This document shows, piece by piece, positions 1-5,712 of a stretch of DNA of 16,641 bases; the first letter of the stretch is position 1; each line of letters starts with the position of its first letter. The notes beneath the pieces are model-generated. The model made no database searches. It saw only the letters and a program-made list of their open reading frames with translations, and was not told the DNA's origin. A program made the translations under genes and the position numbers. The DNA lies in assembly GCA_026387595.1 (NCBI GenBank), contig JAPLLL010000049.1, positions 1 through 16,641 of the forward strand, read 5' to 3'. This DNA is from Candidatus Omnitrophota bacterium (lineage in GTDB: Bacteria > Omnitrophota > Gorgyraeia > JABMQH01).

Positions 1-153
1 CGCGAACTCGTGATACAAAAGGCATCTACGGCCGGCATAAAACAGGAAGCTTTAAAAACGGGCATGAGGACGCTGCGCGAAAACGGGCTCAGGAAAGCGG
101 AAAACGGCGTAACCACTGTGGAAGAAGTCCTGCGGGCAACCCAGGAGGAATAA
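1..153 (+). CDS. C-terminal end of GspE/PilB-type assembly ATPase (5' truncated by window)
   Basis: Frame 1 is open from the first base to a TAA at 151-153, giving 50 residues that end a longer protein. The segment GMRTLRENGLRKAENGVTT, followed by VEEVLRAT, matches the C-terminal tail of GspE/PilB secretion ATPases, where a 'MR..L..DGL.K...G.TT.EEV.R.T' pattern follows the nucleotide-binding core. Such ATPases are cytoplasmic hexamers that power pilus or pseudopilus extension with the GspF/PilC platform protein. The Walker motifs lie outside the window, so the assignment rests on this tail and on gspF following at once. The gspF Shine-Dalgarno (AGGAGG, 143-148) lies in the last codons, consistent with one operon. 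PilB, GspE and PilT-like members cannot be separated from this tail alone. Confidence 0.8.
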   Translation, partial: RELVIQKASTAGIKQEALKTGMRTLRENGLRKAENGVTTVEEVLRATQEE

Positions 154-154
154 A

Positions 155-1218
155 GTGCCTACATTTAAGTATAAAGTAAGGGATAAATTCGGTAAAGCGG
201 TAAGCGGCGTGATAACCGGCGAATCCAAGGAGGCGGTTGCCAAACATCTTGAGTCCATGAGGTATGCGCCTATTTCGATCGCGGAGACAAAAGAATCCGC
301 CCCGGCAAAGTTCCTGGGTTTCCTTAATAAGGTCAGCCTGTCTGAGGTAAATTTATTTAGCAGGCAGCTTGTTACATTGCAGAGGGCCGGCGTGCCGCTG
401 CTTTTAAGCCTTGATTCCCTTAAGAAACAGACGCGCAACGTTTATTTTAAGTCAGTGATCCAACAGATGGTTGCCGATATAGAAAGCGGCAACAGCCTTT
501 CCGCCGCGCTTTCAAGGTATCCGCGCGTATTCAATGAATTGTACATTAGCATGGTCAGGGCCGGGGAAGCGGCAGGCACAATGGATGATATGCTTGACCG
601 GCTTGCCGGCCTGGGCGAAGAAGAACTCCTGATGCGTTCAAGGGTAAAGTCTGCGACGCGCTATCCCTTGATCGTAGTTATGACACTTGCGGTCGCGTTA
701 TCCGTGATCCTCGGGTTTGTAATACCGCGATTTGCGGCGTTGTTTGAGGGTTTTAAGATCCCGCTTCCTCTTCCAACCCGCATCCTTTTAAGCCTGAGCG
801 CTGGTTTACGGCAATACTGGCCGGTTTTAATTATGGCGATAACAGGGACAGTGTTTGGTTTTTTCAAGCTTATAAACACAAAAGAGGGCCGTCTCTGGTG
901 GGATAATTTCAAGTTAAGGGTGATCATTTTCGGGGATTTGATCCTGATGGTGACAATGTCCAGGTTTAGCAGGGTCACTGCCATATTATTAAAAAGCGGC
1001 CTGCCTATATTGCAGATCCTGGACCTTGTCAAGCGGACCACGGGCAATGTTATTGTAGAGCGCGCGCTGGACCAGATAAAGACCAGTGTTGCGGACGGCA
1101 AAGGGCTTTCAGAGCCCATGAGGATCTCGGCCCTGTTCCCGCCGATGGTAGTGCAGATGGTCGCGATAGAGCGATATTTCTGCCGATGTGGAACATGGTG
1201 CAGCTTGTTAAGAGGTAA
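155..1218 (+). pseudogene. gspF: GspF/PilC inner-membrane platform protein, internally deleted
   Basis: GspF/PilC is the polytopic inner-membrane platform that couples the assembly ATPase to pilin polymerisation. The GTG at 155 follows AGGAGG (143-148) with 6 bases between. Residues 1-338 are normal: an N-terminal 'TFKYKVRD..G' start, a first T2SSF domain (about 65-190, with FSRQLVTLQRAGVPLL), membrane helices near 171-190 and 221-238, and most of the second T2SSF domain. After VVQMVAI the frame breaks. The usual IFLPMWNMVQLVK ending is present in another frame, ending at TAA 1216-1218. About 50 residues that normally lie between, including the last membrane helix, are absent. As written, the GTG frame runs past the break into the next pilin gene and ends at 1603, giving a 482-residue chimera that is unlikely to work. 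This is either a real deletion or an assembly error. Confidence 0.85.
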
Positions 1219-1219
1219 A

Positions 1220-1603
1220 ATGCGCAGGCGCGGTTTTTCTGCGGTTGAATTTATTGTAACCTGTGCTATACTATTCGTATTTATAGGCACGGCTTCTTTT
1301 TATTTTACAACGGCGCTTAAAGTTTTCCGCGAATCTGCGCTTAAAAACCAACTTGCGGATATACGGCTGAGCCTTAAGCTTTACCATATGTTCCAGGATA
1401 AATATCCTGCGGACATAAGGGGGCTGCTGACTGAGGAATTTAACCTGATGCCGTACAGCAACGCGGTCCTCAAGAAGAAATACGTAGATTCGGCAACGAC
1501 TGATAAAGAAGGATATCCGCTGGACCCATTCGGGAACAGGTTTGTATATAGGCCGGACATAGGAGAGGTGTGTTCCGGTACAAAGATATATGAAAAATGG
1601 TGA
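1220..1603 (+). CDS. GspG-like type IV pilin/pseudopilin
   Basis: This is a 127-residue class III signal-peptide pilin. MRRRG|FSAVEF gives a short basic leader, a glycine before the predicted prepilin peptidase site and Glu at mature position 5, followed by a hydrophobic helix. The C-terminal half has the GspG-like pattern 'D.EGYPLDPFGNRFVYRPDIGEV.SGTK', ending in Trp. It would be processed by prepilin peptidase and assembled into the pilus or pseudopilus. I chose the ATG at 1220 because it lies two bases after the expected gspF stop (1216-1218) and follows AAGAGG (1210-1215). Because of the gspF deletion, the upstream frame now runs into this ORF, so an automatic caller may report one long fused gene from 155. 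The sequence does not settle whether this or the next pilin is the major subunit. Confidence 0.82.
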   Translation: MRRRGFSAVEFIVTCAILFVFIGTASFYFTTALKVFRESALKNQLADIRLSLKLYHMFQDKYPADIRGLLTEEFNLMPYSNAVLKKKYVDSATTDKEGYPLDPFGNRFVYRPDIGEVCSGTKIYEKW

Positions 1604-1641
1604 GTCCCTCGCCATACATGAAAAATTCTATGGCTCGGGAT
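1604..1641 (+). other. Imperfect hairpin between two pilin genes
   Basis: The arms 1604-1616 and 1629-1641 pair over the inner six base pairs (CGCCATA-side with TATGGC), then a 2x2 mismatch, then four Watson-Crick pairs, around a 12-base loop. No run of T follows, so it does not look like an intrinsic terminator. It lies in one of the few real gaps in the cluster, directly upstream of the strongly translated pilin gene at 1687. It could act as an mRNA processing or stability element, but that is inference. Confidence 0.35.
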
Positions 1642-1670
1642 CAATTTCCAGAATATAAACGATAGAAATT

Positions 1671-1681
1671 AAGGAGGTGAT
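1671..1681 (+). promoter_or_regulatory. Perfect Shine-Dalgarno for the 1687 pilin
   Basis: AAGGAGGTGAT matches the full anti-Shine-Dalgarno complement and lies 5 bases before the GTG at 1687. It is the strongest ribosome binding site I see in the window and fixes the start codon. Several of the other pseudopilin genes here have little or no Shine-Dalgarno, so this one is probably translated at a much higher level, as expected for a major pilin. Confidence 0.85.
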
Positions 1682-1686
1682 ATAGA

Positions 1687-2085
1687 GTGAAGAAGAAAGG
1701 TTTTACGCTTATTGAGCTTATCATGGTCATGGTAATTCTGGGTGTTCTGGCTGCGATAGCCATACCCAAGTTCGTGGACCTGACAGGCCAGGCAAAACAG
1801 GCAGCCACCAAGGGCGGCCTGGGCGCGATACGTTCGGCAGTAGCGATACAGTACGCGAAATCAGCAACCGCAGGTTCGCCGGTTTTCCCGTCATCAATTA
1901 CAACCGATTTTTTTGCCGATGGACGGCTTCCGAAGAGCGAACTGAACGGGTGGACGGCGACAACAGCCACGAGCGCGGTGCCGAGCGGCACATTGACCAG
2001 CGCTTCAGCGGGCTGGTGGTATATCTCGGCCTCAGGCAGGGTTGGCGCGTTTTCGGACGGCACGGTTGACACGAGCGATTGGTGA
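1687..2085 (+). CDS. Type IV pilin, probable major pilin
   Basis: This 132-residue protein begins MKKKG|FTLIELIMVMVILGVLAA, a textbook type IV pilin signal: basic leader, Gly before the cleavage site, Phe+1, Glu+5 and a long hydrophobic helix, followed by AIAIPKFVDLTGQA. The C-terminal half is Ser/Thr/Ala-rich and ends WWYISASGRVGAF...DTSDW, similar to the short globular head of MSHA-type and bacterial major pilins. It contains no cysteine. The GTG start is fixed by the perfect Shine-Dalgarno at 1671-1681. Its stop (TGA 2083-2085) overlaps the GTG of the YfhO-family gene (GTGA), so the two are probably translationally coupled. The Ser/Thr-rich head would be a plausible target for that neighbouring putative glycosyltransferase. 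Calling it the major pilin is inferred from RBS strength, size and position. Confidence 0.88.
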   Translation: MKKKGFTLIELIMVMVILGVLAAIAIPKFVDLTGQAKQAATKGGLGAIRSAVAIQYAKSATAGSPVFPSSITTDFFADGRLPKSELNGWTATTATSAVPSGTLTSASAGWWYISASGRVGAFSDGTVDTSDW

Positions 2086-2789
2086 GTATTTTTAAAAAAT
2101 GGGATGTTCTTTTAATTGCGGCACTGTTCGCGTCCCTGATCGTTATTGCGTACAGCCACGTCATATTCTTTGACGTGATGTTCATAAAAAGGGATATAGG
2201 AAGATATTATCATCCCTTAAGGTTTCTGATCCTCCGGATCTTCCAATCCGGAGGATTTCCTTTCTGGAACCCCTATCTGTTTTGCGGCGTGCCCCTGTTC
2301 GCCTCGCTTCAGAGCTGCGTTCTCTATCCGGCGTCATTGATCTATTACCTCGGCAATTTTTCGTACATGTTCAATATCTTTATCCTGTTCCATCTTTTTT
2401 TGGCCGGGGTCTTCATGTATATTTTCATGAAAGAGCTTGGTTTATCAAAGGCCGCCTCTTTCTTTTCCGCGTTCACGTTCTCTTTTAGCGGCTACATGAT
2501 AGGCGCTATAAACCTTACGATATCGCTTTGCGCCGCGGCATGGTTCCCGCTCCTGTTGTATTTCTTTAAACGAAAACAGCCTGTTTTTACAGCCGCCGTC
2601 CTTCTAATGATGCTTTTGGCAGGGGACCCGGCTATTGTGTATATCAGCGTCCTTGTCTTATTTTGCACCGCAATAATACTGCCGCGCTATCTTAAAGCAT
2701 TTTTTATCGCAATACATGGATTATGCTACTGCAGCAGGCTGGTCAGTGCCGCCTACCGATCTTTTAAGCCTCATCATCCCGTTTTTTAA
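2082..2789 (+). CDS. YfhO-family membrane protein, N-terminal fragment (frame broken near 2700-2715)
   Basis: YfhO-family proteins are large multi-pass membrane proteins of the GT-C glycosyltransferase type; studied Bacillus and Listeria members glycosylate cell-envelope polymers. This fragment has the family N-terminus: a first membrane helix, then an external loop with RDIGRYYHP (acidic residue in the position typical of GT-C enzymes), then GGFPFWNPYLFCGVPLFAS..SCVLYPASL, then several hydrophobic helices and AGDPAIVY. The start is GTG 2082, overlapping the pilin stop; TTG 2079 is in frame but less likely. After about residue 207 (KAFFIA) the frame is lost and the last 25 or so residues are out-of-frame translation to the stop at 2787-2789. 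The rest of the protein resumes in another frame at about 2713-2716, and the helix normally leading into the 'SWSxPPxDLLSL' segment is missing. Confidence 0.75.
   Translation: MSIFKKWDVLLIAALFASLIVIAYSHVIFFDVMFIKRDIGRYYHPLRFLILRIFQSGGFPFWNPYLFCGVPLFASLQSCVLYPASLIYYLGNFSYMFNIFILFHLFLAGVFMYIFMKELGLSKAASFFSAFTFSFSGYMIGAINLTISLCAAAWFPLLLYFFKRKQPVFTAAVLLMMLLAGDPAIVYISVLVLFCTAIILPRYLKAFFIAIHGLCYCSRLVSAAYRSFKPHHPVF
2229..2256 (+). repeat. Perfect 11-bp inverted repeat inside the YfhO-family coding region
   Basis: ATCCTCCGGAT (2229-2239) and ATCCGGAGGAT (2246-2256) are exact reverse complements with a 6-base loop. The stem lies about 150 bases into the coding region and encodes the conserved SGGFPF segment. 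No T-run follows at once. It could slow translation or transcription early in a membrane-protein gene, or be a palindromic site, but the conserved protein sequence constrains it, so chance is possible. Confidence 0.45.
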
Positions 2790-4311
2790 CGATATAAACT
2801 GGTACTTCGGGGATTACTGGCAGGTGCAAAGCTGGCTGGACAATTATTATCTGGGTATCATCCCGCTCTTTCTCGCCTTTACCGGCGCGTTTTTTGACAA
2901 ATCAAAAAAAACAAGCCTCCTGATATTATTTTCCGTGTTCGCGCTCGCGCTTACGCTGGGAAGCTATACCTCGTTCCACTGGCTGCTGTATAAGATCCTG
3001 CCGTTTTTCAGATTTATCCGGTATCCGGTCAGGTTCTTTTTTCTTTTTACGTTCTGTATCGCCGCGCTTTCGGGCGTGGGGCTTGACTATTTCAGGAACA
3101 ATATAAAAACGGACCTCAGGCTGGCGCGTTTCAGCAAGGTCCTGCTTACGGTTTCATTTTTCAGCGTTATAGGACTCGCTATGCTTACGGCCTTTTCAGG
3201 GCAGATATTCGTAAAAATATGGAATACAGTCCTTCCTCTTATTAAGGGTCAGGACGCCTCAAAGACGGTAGGGGACCTGTATACCTATATATTTATGGAT
3301 TTCTATAATTTCAAGCGGACGCTTGCGCTATTGTCGGTTTTCGGATTTTTATTTTTTCTCGGCACAAAAAAAGGCGCGGGGGCCCGTCTGATCTGCATTG
3401 TTTTTATAGGGACGACCGTATGCGACGTGATCGCTACAAACCCCAAATATGAGCCCACCATGGACATAAAGACATACACCGAGCCCACCTCGAATATCAA
3501 GTTCCTCCAGAAAGACAAGACGCTTTTCAGGATCGCGGTATCGCCTGTGATAGCCCGTTTGCATATCCGGCTTCCGGAAAAAACATATTCCGAGGGCGTG
3601 CTCGCCTCCAAGGACCGGTTTATTTCAAACCGCATGATCGAATATGGTATTTATGACATAAGCGGTTATGATTCAGTTTATCTTAACCGCGCAAATAAAA
3701 TATTAGGCGCGGTATTAAGCCTTGGCGCGCCGGATGATGCGCCTCTTTTAAATATGCTTAACGTAAAATACATCTGTACGCACAAGGCCGGCCCCGGGAA
3801 AAGGGGATACCGTCTTGTAAATAAAACCAGCGCGGCATATCTGTTCCAAAACCTGCACTGGTTGCCGCGCGCCTACCTTGCGGATAAAGCGGTTGTAATT
3901 AAAGAAGAAGATAAGATATTAGAAAGGCTGAAGGATAAATCATTTGATCCGACAAGAGAAGTGATTCTGGAAGAAGAGATAAGTGTCATTGCGAGGAGCC
4001 CCGAAGGGGCGACGAAGCAATCCAAACATGTTGAAATTGTAAGCTATAAGCCTAGCGAAGTGATCATCAAAGCGCACATGTCTTCGCCTAAATTCCTGAT
4101 CCTTGCCGATACCTATTACCCGGGCTGGAAGGTTTATATAGACGCAAAGCCAGATAGGATCTACAGGGCGGATTATATATTAAGAGCGGTTTATTTGAAG
4201 GAACCCGGCGAACATACTATTAAATTTAAATATGACCCCTGGAGCTTCAAGCTCGGGGTCGGGATAAGCATTTTGACCTTGCTTGCGGTCATGGTATACT
4301 ATTTAAAATGA
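2716..4311 (+). CDS. YfhO-family membrane protein, C-terminal fragment
   Basis: This 531-residue open frame is the rest of the gene begun at 2082. It starts inside the conserved segment DYATAAGWSVPPTDLLSLIIPFF, then shows the family's membrane helices (YLGIIPLFLAFTGAFF; TLGSYTSFHWLLYKILPFFRFIRYPVRFFFLF), and a soluble region with MLNVKYICTHK. It ends with the YfhO C-terminal pattern FLILADTYYPGWKVYIDA..., EPGEHTIKFKYDPWSFKLG and a last membrane helix. The ATG at 2716 is simply the first Met in frame; I see no Shine-Dalgarno and do not think it is a true start. Together with 2082-2715 the protein would be about 740 residues plus the missing segment, near family size. The stop (TGA 4309-4311) overlaps the next start as ATGA. 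Residues 424-436 come from an inserted palindromic repeat (3985-4022). Its location between pilin genes suggests a role in pilin or envelope glycosylation (inference). Confidence 0.8.
   Translation: MDYATAAGWSVPPTDLLSLIIPFFNDINWYFGDYWQVQSWLDNYYLGIIPLFLAFTGAFFDKSKKTSLLILFSVFALALTLGSYTSFHWLLYKILPFFRFIRYPVRFFFLFTFCIAALSGVGLDYFRNNIKTDLRLARFSKVLLTVSFFSVIGLAMLTAFSGQIFVKIWNTVLPLIKGQDASKTVGDLYTYIFMDFYNFKRTLALLSVFGFLFFLGTKKGAGARLICIVFIGTTVCDVIATNPKYEPTMDIKTYTEPTSNIKFLQKDKTLFRIAVSPVIARLHIRLPEKTYSEGVLASKDRFISNRMIEYGIYDISGYDSVYLNRANKILGAVLSLGAPDDAPLLNMLNVKYICTHKAGPGKRGYRLVNKTSAAYLFQNLHWLPRAYLADKAVVIKEEDKILERLKDKSFDPTREVILEEEISVIARSPEGATKQSKHVEIVSYKPSEVIIKAHMSSPKFLILADTYYPGWKVYIDAKPDRIYRADYILRAVYLKEPGEHTIKFKYDPWSFKLGVGISILTLLAVMVYYLK
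3985..4022 (+). repeat. Dispersed-type palindromic repeat inserted in frame in a CDS
   Basis: The element has an inner hairpin, GCCCC-GAA-GGGGC (3998-4010), and outer complementary ends, ATTGC (3988-3992) and GCAAT (4017-4021), making an imperfect palindrome starting GTCATTGCGAGGAGC. I recognise this pattern, from memory, as a widespread non-coding palindromic repeat family whose translation in this frame, VIARS..ATKQS, recurs in many bacterial genomes. Here it is translated as VIARSPEGATKQS inside the soluble part of the YfhO-family protein, between EEEIS and KHVEIVSY, where the family has a variable linker. The reading frame is kept. Copy number cannot be judged from one window; I saw only this copy. 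Confidence 0.7.
4273..4300 (+). promoter_or_regulatory. Sigma70-type promoter with extended -10, giving a near-leaderless mRNA
   Basis: TTGACC (4273-4278), a 16-base spacer and TATACT (4295-4300) preceded by TGG form a good housekeeping promoter with extended -10. Transcription starting about 7 bases after the -10 would begin at about 4307-4308, which is the ATG (4308) of the gspH-like gene. No Shine-Dalgarno lies in front of that ATG. The promoter is inside the 3' end of the YfhO-family gene, so it would give extra expression to the minor pseudopilin genes. The same ten bases, ATGGTATACT, recur at 7331-7340. Confidence 0.6.
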
Positions 4312-4799
4312 GAAACGGTTTTACTTTAATAGAAGCGATCGTCCTGTTCCTTATTATCGGGATATTGGCGGCTGTTGCCTTGCCGGCTCTCGGTCCGCCT
4401 GTTTTGGCGGTGCGGCTTGAGGCGGCGCGGCAGAAACTTAAAGGCGACATAATATACGCCCAGGCCCTTTCCGTAACGCAGCAGGTAAACCACGGCGTGA
4501 TATTCAGCCCGGGCCCCAATACATATTCGGTTTACCGGCAGACTACCTCCAATATCGTGAACAATCCCCTTACAGGCAAACCGTTTACGGTGAATTATTC
4601 AACCGACATCGATTTTAAGGGCCTGTCCATTGTTTCGACAAGCTTTGGCTCACCTACTACGAACCGCGTGGAATTCGACAGCTTCGGCGCGCCTTCGAAT
4701 GGCGCGACCGCGCTTGTTGCGGACGGGGCAGTCACTTTAAGCGCGGGCGGGACAAACGCGACCGTGACGGTGACTAAAAATACCGGAAAGGCAAGTTAG
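4308..4799 (+). CDS. GspH/FimT-like minor pseudopilin
   Basis: This 163-residue protein begins MRNG|FTLIEAIVLFLIIGILAAVALPAL, a clear prepilin peptidase substrate with Glu5. The mature N-terminal helix continues into RLEAARQKLKGDIIYAQALSVTQQVNHGVIF, the pattern of GspH/FimT minor pseudopilins (a 'L..dl..Ar..A......v.v.f' segment before a beta-rich domain). The rest is Ser/Thr/Asn-rich beta-type sequence: a GPNTYSVY strand and VEFDSFGAPSN close to the 'F...G.p' motif of the GspH domain. Minor pseudopilins of this type sit at the fibre tip and prime assembly. The start is ATG 4308, overlapping the upstream stop (ATGA). No Shine-Dalgarno is visible, in keeping with leaderless expression from the promoter at 4273-4300 or with coupling. 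Confidence 0.82.
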   Translation: MRNGFTLIEAIVLFLIIGILAAVALPALGPPVLAVRLEAARQKLKGDIIYAQALSVTQQVNHGVIFSPGPNTYSVYRQTTSNIVNNPLTGKPFTVNYSTDIDFKGLSIVSTSFGSPTTNRVEFDSFGAPSNGATALVADGAVTLSAGGTNATVTVTKNTGKAS

Positions 4800-4805
4800 T
4801 AAAAG

Positions 4806-5201
4806 ATGCAAAAAAACCGCGGCTTTACCTTAATAGAAGTTATCCTGTCGATCATAATCCTCGGCGTTATACTTACGCCGTTCAGCGTCCTTGTATCGAA
4901 CGTTATACGGCAAAATATCTATTCGCAGGCGCAGGCAACCGCTGTCAGTCTGGCGGAAGGCGAGCTTGAGCGCATAACGAATATGCGCTTTGCAGCGGTG
5001 GCTGCCGAGGCCTCTGCCGCGTTTGCCGCGCCTTTTGGCGCATACACACACGCGGCTGCAGTGGATTATGTAAACGCCGGCGCGCTGAACACGCCGGTTG
5101 CAGGGCCTACGGATTATAAAAGAGTGCAGGTGAGCGTCAATAATACTGTTTCCGGTACAATAACGCTTACAACGCTTGTGACCAATAAAACAAATCAATA
5201 A
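4806..5201 (+). CDS. GspI/PilV-like minor pseudopilin
   Basis: This 131-residue protein starts MQKNRG|FTLIEVILSIIILGVILTPFSVLV, with Gly before the cleavage site and Glu5. The following helix includes SQAQATAVSLAEGELERITNMRF, the 'A..LAe..lE.i....f' pattern of GspI/PilV proteins, where the helix passes into a small beta domain. The C-terminal part, DYKRVQVSVNNT..GTITLTTLVTNK, matches the 'k.v.V.V.w....i.l.tlvt' strand pair at the end of such proteins. It starts 6 bases after the gspH-like stop, with no good Shine-Dalgarno, so coupling is likely. The alanine-rich middle (FAAVAAEASAAFAAPFGA) is low in complexity. It should act with the GspH-, GspJ- and GspK-like neighbours in a tip complex. Confidence 0.8.
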   Translation: MQKNRGFTLIEVILSIIILGVILTPFSVLVSNVIRQNIYSQAQATAVSLAEGELERITNMRFAAVAAEASAAFAAPFGAYTHAAAVDYVNAGALNTPVAGPTDYKRVQVSVNNTVSGTITLTTLVTNKTNQ

Positions 5202-5203
5202 CG

Positions 5204-5712
5204 ATGGCCAAAAAAAGTTACACGCTCATAGAATTAGTAGTGGTGATGGTTGTGATAGGCGTAGTATTGGCCATCGGTGCGCCGCTGTTGATACAAACCG
5301 CAGGTGCCTGGTCGTACGCAAGCCGTTTCCAGAGCAACGCTGTCCTGTCCGCAATTGTGGCGCAGAACAGGATGTCGCGCGAGATACGCAGGCTTAAAAA
5401 TGACAATTCCATTACAACGGCTGATGCTTCCCAGCTTGCATTTACCGATCTCAACAACAACGCGATAACGTTTAACTTAAGCGGTAATACGCTTATGCGC
5501 AACTCGGATGGGCTGCTGGATAGCGTGACAAGCCTGGCGTTTACGTTTTACGACGATGGAGGCGCGGCAATAGCGGTTCCTATAGTCCGAACCTTACCAA
5601 CATCCACCTGATAAAAGTTGACTATTCGATCCTCGCAGCCAGCAATACGCTTAATTTCAGTTTTATAGTGAAACCGCAGAATCTACGGAGGTTGGGTGAA
5701 AAGGTTAAATAA
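5204..5712 (+). pseudogene. GspJ/PilW-like minor pseudopilin, frameshifted near 5563-5587
   Basis: The ATG at 5204 opens MAKKS|YTLIELVVVMVVIGVVLAIGAPLL, a prepilin-type N-terminus with Glu5 but Ser instead of the usual Gly before the predicted cleavage site. The helix and SAIVAQNRMSREIRRLKNDNSITTADASQLAFTD are typical of GspJ/PilW-like pseudopilins. The first frame ends at TGA 5609-5611 after an untypical tail. In frame 1 the sequence continues as NSGSYSPNLTNIHLIKVDYSI...SNTLNFSFIVKPQNLRRLGEKVK to TAA 5710-5712, which is the expected C-terminal end (an 'I..I.V.......nt..f...v.pRNLr'-like pattern). A single missing base in the GC-rich run around 5561-5567 would restore one protein of about 169 residues, so sequencing or assembly error is as likely as mutation. 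The true stop overlaps the next gene's start. Confidence 0.75.

Noticed and set aside
661..1290. Minus-strand ORF of 209 codons crossing the gspF break
   Set aside because: It is low-complexity antisense translation of gspF with no domain resemblance; it does not explain the break.
155..1603. A deliberate GspF-pilin fusion protein
   Set aside because: The expected gspF C-terminus is still encoded in another frame and the pilin has its own ribosome binding site and start, so the fusion is a by-product of the deletion.
1601..1660. Possible extension of the 1220 pilin in another frame (a short open stretch ending at TAA 1657-1659)
   Set aside because: The annotated end, ...SGTKIYEKW, is a normal pilin C-terminus, and the stretch overlaps the hairpin; no support for translation.
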